DNA of 41,036 bases from Blautia sp. (GTDB lineage Bacteria; Bacillota; Clostridia; Lachnospirales; Lachnospiraceae), in assembly GCA_030841965.1 (NCBI GenBank), contig JAUUSJ010000019.1, forward strand, positions 1 through 41,036, in the 5' to 3' direction. The notes below the pieces were generated by a model. It made no database searches. It was not told the origin of the DNA and saw only the letters and a list, made by a program, of their open reading frames with translations. Each line of letters begins with the position of its first letter. The stretch's first letter is position 1. Of this stretch, positions 8,394 to 17,530 are shown one piece after another. The translations under genes and the position numbers were made by a program.

Positions 8394-11300
8394 ATGGGAA
8401 TTACCAAATTAGCGATTAAACGTCCTGTTTCCGTCATCATTATTTTAATTGGTATTATTATCTTCGGCTTTTCTTCTTTGTTCTCCTTTGATTTACAGCT
8501 GACTCCTGACTTGGACCTTCCGATGCTCATCGTAAATGTCGTCTATCCAGGAGCCAATGCAGAAGAAGTAGAAGACTTAATATCAAAACCAATCGAGGAT
8601 GCAGGAAGCACATTAAAAGGACTGGATTCCACCCAATCTGTGTCTAATGAAAATGTCGGTATAATTTTATTTAGTTTCGAGTACGGAACAGATATGGATG
8701 ATACATACTCCGATTTAAAAGAGGCAATCGACGCCCTGGCAAATGATTTGCCAGAAGATGCACAGACGCCTGTCATCATGGAACTTAATATGAATGCGAT
8801 AGCAAGTGTCACTCTATCTGCCTCTGGACAAGACCAGGACGAAGTTTTAAACTATGTCAATGAGACAGTGACACCAGAACTTGAAAAATTAAGTTCTGTG
8901 GCAAAAGTAGAGGTATCTGGTGGACAGCAAGACTATATTAGTGTAGAACTAAACGAAGAGGAACTATCTCAGTATGGTCTCACGATGTCCTCCGTCGTAG
9001 AAGCAATCAAAGCTGCCAACTTCTCGATTCCAGTCGGAAAGGTGGCACATGGTTCTCAAGATATTAGTGTCAATGCCAGCCAGGATTATGATTCCATCAG
9101 CCTTTTAAATTCCATTCCGATTACAACAAGGTCTGGAAATGTCATCCACATCGATGATGTGGCAGATATTCATATGGCAAAGGAAACGGCAGAATCCATG
9201 AGTCGATATAACGACCAGGATAATATAAGTCTCGCAGTCTCGAAGCGTCAAAGTTCCACAGATGTCGCAGTGGCTGATGATGTAGAAAAAGCAATCACAA
9301 AATTAAATAAAGAAAACGATATCGCCAAGCTTCTCATTATTGATACGCAAAGTGAGATGATTCTATCTTCTCTCAAATCCGTTGGAAGCAGCTTAATTCT
9401 CGGTATGGTTTTATCTATGGTCATCTTATTTATTTTCTTTGGTGACTTTAAGGCCAGTCTTATCGTAGGCTCCTCCATGCCAATCTCGGTTTTAGTAACC
9501 TTGATTATTATGAATTTTGTCGGATTTTCGCTTAATATTATCACGATGGGAGCTCTTGTTATCGGCGTTGGTATGATGGTAGATAACTCTATCGTCGTTA
9601 TCGAGAGTATTTTCAGGCGAAGAGATGAGGTCGTCGACTTTAAGCAGGCCGCCTTGGAAGGTTGTAAATTTGTCACAAACTCGGTTATCGCCTCGACAAT
9701 TACGACTATCGTTGTATTTTTGCCGCTCGCTTTATTAAAGGGTATGGCGGGTCAGCTCTTTAATGAGCTCGGCTTTACGATTACGTTTGCCCTCTTGGCT
9801 TCCCTTATCTCTGCCCTCACCCTTGTCCCTCTTTTCTTTGGTGTCTATAAACCAATCGAGAAGAAGGAATTAAAGATAAATTCCATACTTAACTCGGTCG
9901 GAAACGGCTACGAGAAAATCATGCATAAGCTTCTTAATAAAAAGAAGACCGTCCTCGCATCTGCGGTGGCACTCTTTGTCGTCTCCGTTTTACTGCTTAG
10001 TCTTATCGGAAGCGAGTTAATTCCAGAAATGGAACAGGGAAAGATTAATATTAATGTCACAATGCGACCTGGTCTAAATATGGACAGAGTGGAAAAAATC
10101 ATGACAGAACTTGAAGATATCGTAAAGTCAAACGAGGATGTCGAAACTTATAGCTTGACAGCAAGCACTTCTGACTCAACTGGAAGTATCGCGGTAACCC
10201 TAAAGGACGACCGTTCTATGGAGACCGCAGATATTGTACAGATGTGGCAGGAAGAAGTCTCGGATACAACCGATTATGACGTCGAAATCTCTGAAAACAA
10301 GGCGACTGCCATGAGCGAGGGTATGACCGCGTCGGGAAGTAGCGTGGAGATTGACCTCGTCGGGGATGATTTGACAAACTTAAAGGAAGCCTGTGATATG
10401 GTGGCAGACCAATCCAAAGATGTAAATGGAGTACTAAGAGCCACCTCCTCCCTCGATAATCAAAGCTCTAAAGTCGATGTGCAAATCGACCCGATGAAGG
10501 CTGCAAGTATCGGCTATACGCCATCCCAGATATCGGGACTTCTCTATATGACAATCAGCGGAAGTGACACAATCGATATCACAAAGGATGATAAGACTTA
10601 TACCGTCACTGTAGAATATCCAGAGGATACTTTCAAGGAGGCAAATGATTTAAAAAATATTACTTTAATTTCTCCTAGTACCGGTCAGACTTCTACCTTA
10701 GGAGATGTGGCAGATATTGTCTACACAAATAGTCCACAGTCCATCACTAGAGCAGATAATCAGTACTCGGCAACCGTCACTATGTACACAACCATAGATG
10801 ATAACGAAGCTGCCGAGGAGGAAATCACAAGTTTAGTAGATAATATGGCCTTCCCAACTGGAGTAGAGCAAAGCGAATCTTTTATGACAGAGATGATGAA
10901 CGAAGAGTTTTCCGCCATCTACGGAGCTATCGCCACAGCTGTCTTGCTCGTATTTATGGTTATGGCAATCGAGTTTGAATCTGCAAGATTCTCCATCATG
11001 GTTATGATTTCCATTCCATTTAGTTTTATCGGTTCCTTCTTGCTTTTATTCCTCACTGGAACCAAGTTAAGTATGCCATCCTTACTCGGTGTGCTGCTCT
11101 TAGTTGGTACGGTTGTAAATAACGGTATTCTCTTTGTCGACACGACAAACCAGTTAAGAGAGGAAAACAAAATGGAAGCCACGGAGGCATTAATTCACAC
11201 TGGAAGAATCCGTCTTCGTCCAATTTTAATGACCACCTCCACGACCATTCTCTCGATGCTTCCTATGGCACTTGGAATCGGAAGTGGTACCGAGATGATG

Positions 11301-11504
11301 GGCGGTATGGCAAAGGTTATTATCGGAGGTTTAGTCTCCTCCACCTTCCTAACCTTACTCCTACTTCCAACCTTCTATCTCTTAATTGATGGAATCGGAA
11401 GAAAGCATACAACGAACCATCCAAAGAAGCCTAGAAAGCATATAAAAAGACCTAAGAAAAAGAAAAAAGCATCCGAATCTAAGACAAAGGCTGCCGCTTT
11501 CTAG
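8394..11504 (+). CDS. RND-family efflux permease (AcrB-like)
   Basis: This is a 1036-residue proton-driven exporter of the AcrB/HAE-type RND family. Typical features are the N-terminal helix starting AIKRPVSVIIILIG, a large extracytoplasmic loop (about 35-330), a helix bundle with GALVIGVGMMVDNSIVVIES (the Asp pair region of TM4 is read as VGMMVDNS), a second loop (about 545-860), and a C-terminal bundle with GVLLLVGTVVNNGILFVD and RPILMTTSTTILSMLP. The last ~35 residues are very Lys-rich and cytoplasmic. AAAAGGAG lies before the ATG. It follows the adaptor lipoprotein; no outer-membrane factor is present, as expected in a Gram-positive cell. The substrate cannot be inferred. Confidence 0.93.
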   Translation: MGITKLAIKRPVSVIIILIGIIIFGFSSLFSFDLQLTPDLDLPMLIVNVVYPGANAEEVEDLISKPIEDAGSTLKGLDSTQSVSNENVGIILFSFEYGTDMDDTYSDLKEAIDALANDLPEDAQTPVIMELNMNAIASVTLSASGQDQDEVLNYVNETVTPELEKLSSVAKVEVSGGQQDYISVELNEEELSQYGLTMSSVVEAIKAANFSIPVGKVAHGSQDISVNASQDYDSISLLNSIPITTRSGNVIHIDDVADIHMAKETAESMSRYNDQDNISLAVSKRQSSTDVAVADDVEKAITKLNKENDIAKLLIIDTQSEMILSSLKSVGSSLILGMVLSMVILFIFFGDFKASLIVGSSMPISVLVTLIIMNFVGFSLNIITMGALVIGVGMMVDNSIVVIESIFRRRDEVVDFKQAALEGCKFVTNSVIASTITTIVVFLPLALLKGMAGQLFNELGFTITFALLASLISALTLVPLFFGVYKPIEKKELKINSILNSVGNGYEKIMHKLLNKKKTVLASAVALFVVSVLLLSLIGSELIPEMEQGKININVTMRPGLNMDRVEKIMTELEDIVKSNEDVETYSLTASTSDSTGSIAVTLKDDRSMETADIVQMWQEEVSDTTDYDVEISENKATAMSEGMTASGSSVEIDLVGDDLTNLKEACDMVADQSKDVNGVLRATSSLDNQSSKVDVQIDPMKAASIGYTPSQISGLLYMTISGSDTIDITKDDKTYTVTVEYPEDTFKEANDLKNITLISPSTGQTSTLGDVADIVYTNSPQSITRADNQYSATVTMYTTIDDNEAAEEEITSLVDNMAFPTGVEQSESFMTEMMNEEFSAIYGAIATAVLLVFMVMAIEFESARFSIMVMISIPFSFIGSFLLLFLTGTKLSMPSLLGVLLLVGTVVNNGILFVDTTNQLREENKMEATEALIHTGRIRLRPILMTTSTTILSMLPMALGIGSGTEMMGGMAKVIIGGLVSSTFLTLLLLPTFYLLIDGIGRKHTTNHPKKPRKHIKRPKKKKKASESKTKAAAF

Positions 11505-11510
11505 ACAAGA

Positions 11511-11560
11511 AAAAACTCCCGCATCCACTGGCGATGAACCAATGGATGCGGGAGTTTATT
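11511..11560. terminator. Bidirectional terminator between the RND and glycerophosphotransferase genes
   Basis: The arms ACTCCCGCATCCA (11515-11527) and TGGATGCGGGAGT (11543-11555) form a perfect 13-bp GC-rich stem flanked by A-run and T-run. It serves the converging genes ending at 11504 (plus) and 11565 (minus). Confidence 0.92.
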
Positions 11561-11564
11561 TAAA

Positions 11565-12692
11565 TTAATTTCTAAAAACTTCATCAATTAATCTCTTTGT
11601 CGCTCTTCCATCTTTATAGGCGTATGCTCTCTCTCGAAATTGTATCACCTTTTCCTCGTCGATTGTTTCCTTTTTCAAGGCATCTATGAGCTCCTCCTCA
11701 GTCGAAACGACAGGTCCTGGGACATAGGTTTCATACTCACGATAGAACCCTCTCCCGTCTTTTCTAAATTCATCTAAATCATAAGCATAAAATACCATAG
11801 GACGATTCAATGCTACATACTCAAAAATAATCGAAGAATAATCCGTGACAAGACAATCTGTGGCGAACAATAATGTATTTAGTTTATTATAGAGTGAAAA
11901 ATCATACACCCTATCTTTGTATTTTCCCTCATAAGGGATAGAGTAGGCGACAAACGGATGCAGACGAAGTGCCAGACAGACGTCATCATCCATCTGCTCC
12001 ATCAAATCATCAATCGAAAATGAAATGGATGGATGCACAAGCTCATCATCTCGAAACGTAGGGGCATAGAGAATGATTTTCTTATCCTTAAGCTCCGGAA
12101 ACTGCCTATAGAACTCCTCCAATCTCCTCTCTTGTACTTTCTTATGGAAAAATACATCGGTTCTTGGAAGCCCAAGCACTCGAACCTTATCTTCCGTGAT
12201 ACCAAAGCATCCCGCATATAATTTTCTCGTCTCATCTGAGTTCACAATCAAGTCGGTAATCTTTTGATTCGCTCTTTTTTCCAGCTCTTTTAGTCTTCCC
12301 TCATTGACGTCTTGCCCAAACTTCTTAATCGTGCCTGTGCCATGCCATAGCTGAACCACTCTCACATCATCTCGAACCTTACAAAACGCCATCGGCAAAA
12401 ATACATTATCCATAAAAATGTATTTTGACCGCGCCATCTCATAAGAAGTGCGAAGGAAAAATCGCAATGCTCTCCTCGCCTTTCCCTTCCCCTTAAAATC
12501 AGTTCTTCTTCTCGTCACTCTGGCATATTTCATATTCGGTTTATTCTTTTTTAAGTATGTTAATACAGTCCCTACATTTCCCTCTCTGCCGTCATCATGA
12601 GTCATAACAAAAAACACTCTGTCTTTGTCTACTCCTAAAAGCGAGTACAGCCGAAAGAAAAATGCAAAGATATGATATCCTATCTCTTTCAT
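11565..12692 (-). CDS. CDP-glycerol glycerophosphotransferase family protein (TagB/TagF-like), short form
   Basis: This 375-residue enzyme should transfer glycerol phosphate (or a similar polyol phosphate) from its CDP derivative to a membrane-linked acceptor at the inner membrane face. Family motifs are VQLWHGTGTIKKFG, ILYAPTFRDDE, RLHPFV, VTDYSSIIFEY and the C-terminal FYREYETYVPGPVVST. It lacks the N-terminal ~30 residues of larger family members. The start codon overlaps the stop of the upstream gene (ATGA), which indicates translational coupling. It is the last gene of the minus-strand tag-type operon. Primase (TagB) and polymerase (TagF) roles cannot be told apart by sequence alone. Confidence 0.88.
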   Translation of the reverse strand: MKEIGYHIFAFFFRLYSLLGVDKDRVFFVMTHDDGREGNVGTVLTYLKKNKPNMKYARVTRRRTDFKGKGKARRALRFFLRTSYEMARSKYIFMDNVFLPMAFCKVRDDVRVVQLWHGTGTIKKFGQDVNEGRLKELEKRANQKITDLIVNSDETRKLYAGCFGITEDKVRVLGLPRTDVFFHKKVQERRLEEFYRQFPELKDKKIILYAPTFRDDELVHPSISFSIDDLMEQMDDDVCLALRLHPFVAYSIPYEGKYKDRVYDFSLYNKLNTLLFATDCLVTDYSSIIFEYVALNRPMVFYAYDLDEFRKDGRGFYREYETYVPGPVVSTEEELIDALKKETIDEEKVIQFRERAYAYKDGRATKRLIDEVFRN

Positions 12693-13909
12693 CTTATTAT
12701 ATCATTCCTTTTTTGAGCTACTTTTCTTCCCTGCAGTATACTATGAATCAAGTATACTACCTTTGCCGACGCCTTTCCACAGTCAGCATGATTGTATTTC
12801 TCTTGAAATGCTTTATATTTCCCATTCCACTCATCTTCCCTATAATGAGTGATATCTTCTATCAACTCTTCTGTTGTCTGAGAAATCGGACCTGGCGCCT
12901 CCTTTAAAAAGTCAAAATAAAAACCTCGCAAATTCTGTCTATAATCTTCCAAATCATAGGCAAAAAAGTATATCGGACGCCCCAAAATACTATAATCAAA
13001 CATAACAGAAGAATAATCTGTAATCAATGCATCCGCCACAAGATATAAGTTTGCGATATCAAATGTCTCATCGAACGTATAGATAAATCCTTTATACTTC
13101 GTCCAGTCAATCGAATCTCTCACTAAATAGTGATACTTCACTATCAAAATCGTGTCCTCCCCCAAAGCCTCTCTAAGCTTATCATAATCTAAGGGAGAGA
13201 CAAACTTATATCTTCCCTGCGCATAAAACTGATTATCTCTCCAAGTAGGAGCATACAAAATCACCTTTTTATCGAGCGGTATCTGAAGCTCCCTTTTTAT
13301 CTTATCTATCTCTTCTTTTGTATTTTTTTGAAATAAAATATCATTTCTCGGATACCCTATCTCAAGCATCGTCTTATCAAAAGCAAAGCATCTACGAAAA
13401 GTTTCCGTAGAAAATGCATTCTGAGAAATCAGATAATCCCATTTTCTTGTATTCTCATAAAACTCTTTTCTATACTCACGAATATCACTCGTGGAAGCCA
13501 TCTCGACGTGTTCCATATCAAGAGCCAGCTTCTTAAGCGGTGTCCCATGCCATGTCTGAATATAGGAGACTCCCTCCCGCTTTATAATAAAAGCGGGGTC
13601 TCTAGAGTCAAAGCACCATACCCTTCCAATCGCCATATAGTATAGATAGCGAAGATGTGCTCTTTTTATTTTTTTGCATTTTCCCGGTATCTCGATGGAC
13701 GGATTATCCAAAAACCACACACAGCGGTATTTTTTGTCCATCCCTCTTCTCACCATCTCTTCATATATATACCTTGGATTCCCTGTATAATTTCTGCCGA
13801 GATTGCTCTCAAACAAAACGATATTCTTGCTCAGCGGCAATATCTTCACGCTAATACGGTAAAAAAACACTACTATCTTTTTAATCTTTGCTCTTATTTT
13901 TTGAACCAT
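12689..13909 (-). CDS. CDP-glycerol glycerophosphotransferase family protein (second copy)
   Basis: This 406-residue member of the same family as its neighbours has IVLFESNLGRNYTGNPRY, YIQTWHGTPLKKLALDM, ILYAPTWRDNQFY, ITDYSSVMFDYSIL and GFYFDFLKEAPGPISQT. An in-frame GTG lies one codon upstream (13912). I chose the ATG at 13907-13909 because it shares one base with the upstream stop codon (TGATG), the usual coupled arrangement. It is closer in sequence to the C-terminal half of the next gene upstream than to the downstream gene, judged from shared motifs such as TWHGTPLKKL. It likely extends or modifies a poly(polyol-phosphate) chain. Confidence 0.88.
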   Translation of the reverse strand: MVQKIRAKIKKIVVFFYRISVKILPLSKNIVLFESNLGRNYTGNPRYIYEEMVRRGMDKKYRCVWFLDNPSIEIPGKCKKIKRAHLRYLYYMAIGRVWCFDSRDPAFIIKREGVSYIQTWHGTPLKKLALDMEHVEMASTSDIREYRKEFYENTRKWDYLISQNAFSTETFRRCFAFDKTMLEIGYPRNDILFQKNTKEEIDKIKRELQIPLDKKVILYAPTWRDNQFYAQGRYKFVSPLDYDKLREALGEDTILIVKYHYLVRDSIDWTKYKGFIYTFDETFDIANLYLVADALITDYSSVMFDYSILGRPIYFFAYDLEDYRQNLRGFYFDFLKEAPGPISQTTEELIEDITHYREDEWNGKYKAFQEKYNHADCGKASAKVVYLIHSILQGRKVAQKRNDIIR

Positions 13910-16320
13910 CACGAACGAAATACCTTTTCTACAATTCTCTTTGCGGCATGTCCGTCATCTAAGGAACAGAATCGATGATAGAATTCCTCATATCGATCAT
14001 GGTATTGCTCCTTTATCTTATCGATATTCTTGATGGCGTCCACAACCTCGTCGTTAGTGTATAAAAGAGGACCTGGAATCTCTTTTTCAATATCAATATA
14101 AAATCCTCGAAGGACATCTCTGTATTTTTCCAAATCATATGTGAAAAATAAAATCGGTCTCTTTAAGTTCGCATAGTCAAAAAATACAGAAGAATAATCT
14201 GTAATACAAATATCTGAAATCAAATATAACTCTGTGATATCACTGTACTTGCTTACATTAATGGCAAAATCCTCCACTCCCGTCACATCCAACGAATCCG
14301 CAATAAAATAATGCGTGCGAAGTAAAATAACATATTCTTTGCCAAATTCCTCGCGAAGTCTCTTTAGGTCTAATTGAAGCTTGAACTTATACTGACCCTT
14401 GCCATAATACTCGTCATCTCGCCAGGTAGGGGCATAGAGAATCGTCTTCTTTCCCTCTGGAACTCCGACTTTTTTGCGAATCTTCTCGGCAATCTTATCT
14501 TTTTTCGGATGATGCATTAAGTCATTTCTCGGATAGCCGTACTCCAAAATCTTCTCCTTTGGAAACATAAAGCAACTTTGGAATACTTCCGTGGAAAATG
14601 GGTTGTCTGATACGAGATAATCCCATTTTCTCGACTGAGAATACACCTCCGCCTTATAAGTTGGAGACGCAGAATACACATCTTCCATATCAAATACAAG
14701 CTTCTTAAGCGGCGTTCCATGCCATGTCTCTAAGAAGACATTTCCCTTTCTCTTTGGATACCATTTGGGCTGTCTCATATTATTTACCCAGTATTTCGAG
14801 CGGGTCATATAATAAAAATATTTCAGGCTAAAACGATGTACGCGAGTTGGATTTCCAGGAATCTTCACAGTATCATCGTTAATAATCCAGATAAACTTAT
14901 AATCTTTTTTGTAATTTCTAAGTAGATACTCATAAATATACTTGCAGCTATCCGCATACTGTTTTCCGAGAAAACTCTCAAAGCAAATCCAGTTTTTCTT
15001 CATTGGAAGCTTACGGAAAATATGCTTGTCGATAGCGCGGTAGAACTGTCCTTTATTTTTGAGCATCTTTTTTATCTTCTTTCTCGCAAGAACAGAATTT
15101 ACTTTCTTGATGGAGCCCTTGATATCTCCCTTTTTCACAAGCTTTAAGAGCTTCCTTCCATCCTTGTCGATAATTCGGCTTGAGCGAAGCTTAGAAATAT
15201 CAATATCTTGCATCACTTCCGTCATTAATTGGAAATTACTTCCTCTCCATTTTTTCCTTCTGCTTCTTCGAATCTTTGGTGCAAAGCTCACAATATAATA
15301 CTTGCAAATATGCTTCTCAAGAGCATAGGTCAAAAATGGATTATCCCTCACCTGCTCTCTCGCTGCATAGTAGGCTGCAACCATCTGAGGGAAGCGGTCT
15401 CCTCTCTTCATCTTGCTTAGAGATGGGAGATTAATCTCATCATTATGTCTTCTCTTAATATAGCTCGACTCTAAGCTACATCCAAAACTCTCCATCTGAT
15501 TCAGAGCCATCGCTAAAAACGGAATATCACAGTATAAAATAAGCTCCTCGTCAAAGCGAATCTCATTCTCTCTTAAGAATTCTGCTCGAAATAAGATATT
15601 GAGTACGGATATACTTCCAATCGCCCTTCTTCTTGAAAATAAATAATGATATGGCTTAAAGTAGATAATATTTTTTATCGTCTTTACTCTGCCATCGACT
15701 AATCTTACTTCCTCGTCATCCTCTGAATAGTCATTCCTTTCTTGACTATTCGTCGGCTCATCTTGGTCATCCATCTCTCGTCCTTGCTCTGTCTCGGATT
15801 CCTCTTCTTCCTCCTCATCCGCCTTCTTATCTAGTACAGTGGATGGCTTTTCATGGCTCACAAAAGAAGTGACACCACTCTCAATATACTTTTCAATTCT
15901 CTGCTGCTGAGGTGTGAGCTCTTTATTCGCCTCAAGATAGACATTTCTCTTAAACCAGCTCGTCTCCTTCAAACCGTAGACAAGGTCTAAACTGTCCTCT
16001 CTTACAAGCTCCAAAAGCTTTGTCAAAGTGCCGTCCTTTAGATAGTCATCACTATCTAGAAAATAAATATACTCACCCTTCGCCTTATCGAGACCTGCAT
16101 TTCGAGCCGCCGCCACACCTGTCTTATCCTCGGATAGAGGAAGAACTGTCAAATTCAAAGCTTCCTCATACTTTTCTATGATGGAATCTAGCTCTTCCTC
16201 CGTATGGTCCAAAACTAAAATTGTCTCAAAGTCTTCTAACCCCTGTTCTTGAATGCTAATAAAACAATCATCTAAAAAATGTATTCCCTTTTGAAAAGGT
16301 ACAATAATACTTAACTTCAT
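13909..16320 (-). CDS. Fusion of GT2 glycosyltransferase and CDP-glycerol glycerophosphotransferase
   Basis: This 803-residue protein joins two enzymes. Residues 1-~330 are a GT2 glycosyltransferase (LSIIVPFQKG, then YFLDSDDYL with the metal-binding Asp cluster). Residues ~430-803 are a TagF-like glycerophosphotransferase (KNWICFESFLGKQYADSCKY, LETWHGTPLKKLVFDM, ILYAPTWRDDEYY, ITDYSSVFFDYANL, IEKEIPGPLLYT). Between them is a very acidic low-complexity insert (about 165-215, runs of Glu/Asp with Gln and Ser) that interrupts the GT2 region. A bifunctional enzyme could both glycosylate and extend a teichoic-type polymer. It starts immediately after the tagD stop codon with no gap. Such GT2-GlyPT fusions are known among teichoic and capsule polymerases; the actual sugar is unknown. 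Confidence 0.87.
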   Translation of the reverse strand: MKLSIIVPFQKGIHFLDDCFISIQEQGLEDFETILVLDHTEEELDSIIEKYEEALNLTVLPLSEDKTGVAAARNAGLDKAKGEYIYFLDSDDYLKDGTLTKLLELVREDSLDLVYGLKETSWFKRNVYLEANKELTPQQQRIEKYIESGVTSFVSHEKPSTVLDKKADEEEEEESETEQGREMDDQDEPTNSQERNDYSEDDEEVRLVDGRVKTIKNIIYFKPYHYLFSRRRAIGSISVLNILFRAEFLRENEIRFDEELILYCDIPFLAMALNQMESFGCSLESSYIKRRHNDEINLPSLSKMKRGDRFPQMVAAYYAAREQVRDNPFLTYALEKHICKYYIVSFAPKIRRSRRKKWRGSNFQLMTEVMQDIDISKLRSSRIIDKDGRKLLKLVKKGDIKGSIKKVNSVLARKKIKKMLKNKGQFYRAIDKHIFRKLPMKKNWICFESFLGKQYADSCKYIYEYLLRNYKKDYKFIWIINDDTVKIPGNPTRVHRFSLKYFYYMTRSKYWVNNMRQPKWYPKRKGNVFLETWHGTPLKKLVFDMEDVYSASPTYKAEVYSQSRKWDYLVSDNPFSTEVFQSCFMFPKEKILEYGYPRNDLMHHPKKDKIAEKIRKKVGVPEGKKTILYAPTWRDDEYYGKGQYKFKLQLDLKRLREEFGKEYVILLRTHYFIADSLDVTGVEDFAINVSKYSDITELYLISDICITDYSSVFFDYANLKRPILFFTYDLEKYRDVLRGFYIDIEKEIPGPLLYTNDEVVDAIKNIDKIKEQYHDRYEEFYHRFCSLDDGHAAKRIVEKVFRS

Positions 16321-16740
16321 CTAATCTTGACTCCCCTCTTCCTTGGTCTTTTCCTTTAGATTTAAGTCATTTTTAATCTTCGTCGTCGAAATTCCCTCTG
16401 TTCTTGGAAGATAAACTACCTCACAGTAATCCTTTAAGAAGTCGAATTTGCCTTTCCAGTCATCTCCCATAACAAAGACATCGACATGATTATTCACTAC
16501 ATCTGGTATCTTCTGCTCCCATGTACGTTCAGGAATCACTTCATCTACGTATTTTACTGCCTCGAGAATCTTCTTCCTATCCTCAAAGCTATAATACGCC
16601 TTCTTATTCTTCAGAGCATTAAACTCGTCGGAGGAGATAGCCACAATCAGATAATCTCCCAATTCCTTCGCTCTTCTTAGCAGATTAATATGTCCTACGT
16701 GCAATAAATCATAAGTTCCATACGTGATTACTTTCTTCAT
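16321..16740 (-). CDS. tagD: Glycerol-3-phosphate cytidylyltransferase
   Basis: This 139-residue enzyme makes CDP-glycerol from CTP and sn-glycerol 3-phosphate. The nucleotidyltransferase motifs are clear: ITYGTYDLLHVGHINLLRRA (HxGH), AISSDEFNALK, YVDEVIPE, MGDDWKGKFDFL, and RTEGISTTKIK (the ISTT signature). Length matches TagD/TarD. It sits between the exporter genes and the glycerophosphotransferases, and its stop codon abuts the next start, so one transcript supplies donor, transferases and exporter. This is the best evidence that the operon makes a glycerol-phosphate polymer. Confidence 0.95.
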   Translation of the reverse strand: MKKVITYGTYDLLHVGHINLLRRAKELGDYLIVAISSDEFNALKNKKAYYSFEDRKKILEAVKYVDEVIPERTWEQKIPDVVNNHVDVFVMGDDWKGKFDFLKDYCEVVYLPRTEGISTTKIKNDLNLKEKTKEEGSQD

Positions 16741-16786
16741 AACTCCAAAACTCCCTTTTCTTTGTACTTCACGATATTTTGTTTGA

Positions 16787-17518
16787 CTATTTTGTCTTCT
16801 CCTCGTATATCTTACTCACCTCATCAATATCGCCGCTCGCAATAATTCTTCCCTTTTCCAGTAAAATTGCCTTATTACAAAGCCTTCTCACCTGAGCTAG
16901 AGAATGTGATACGAATAAAACCGTGACCCCTTCGTCAAACATGCTCATAATCTTTTTTTCACTCTTTTTCCGAAACTTTACATCACCGACCGATAAAACT
17001 TCGTCTAAAATCAAGATTTCTGGTTCTACCACTGTGGCAATAGAAAATCCAAGTCTGGACTTCATTCCAGATGAATAATTCTTCAGTGGAACATCAATAA
17101 ATTCTCCCAGACCCGAAAACTCGACAATCTCATCGAATTTCTGTTCCACAAACTTTCTGCTATAGCCGAGTACCGCTCCATAGAGATAGATATTTTCCGC
17201 CCCTGTATACTCTTTGTCAAATCCTGCTCCGAGCTCCAATAAAGGGACAATCTTTCCCTTTGTCGTGACAGTCCCCTCTGTCGGCTTTAAAACTCCAGCT
17301 ACAACTTTCAGCAGAGTACTCTTTCCTGCGCCGTTTAACCCTAAGATTCCAAGACGGTCTCCCTTCTCGAGAGAAAAGCTTACATCCTTTAGAGCCCAAA
17401 ACTCATTATAAGTCAGTTCATTTTTTAGCCAACGTATAACGAATTCCTTCAAATTATCAACCTTTTCCTTGCTCAGATTGAACTTCATTCCTACGTGGTC
17501 TACTCTCAGTACTTCCAC
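16787..17518 (-). CDS. tagH: Teichoic-acid-type ABC exporter, ATP-binding subunit
   Basis: This 243-residue ATPase belongs to the TagH/Wzt/RfbE branch that exports lipid-linked polymers. It has the N-terminal segment VDHVGMKFNLSKEKVDNLKE and WALKDVSF typical of this branch, Walker A GLNGAGKSTLLK, Q-loop region LLELGAGFDKEYTG, signature YSSGMKSRLGFSIA, Walker B EILILDEVLSVGD and the switch His in FVSHSL. The C-terminal extension of Bacillus TagH and of Wzt carbohydrate-binding forms is absent. The permease gene lies 12 bp upstream on the same strand. Confidence 0.92.
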   Translation of the reverse strand: MEVLRVDHVGMKFNLSKEKVDNLKEFVIRWLKNELTYNEFWALKDVSFSLEKGDRLGILGLNGAGKSTLLKVVAGVLKPTEGTVTTKGKIVPLLELGAGFDKEYTGAENIYLYGAVLGYSRKFVEQKFDEIVEFSGLGEFIDVPLKNYSSGMKSRLGFSIATVVEPEILILDEVLSVGDVKFRKKSEKKIMSMFDEGVTVLFVSHSLAQVRRLCNKAILLEKGRIIASGDIDEVSKIYEEKTK

Positions 17519-17530
17519 TCTTATTTCCTC

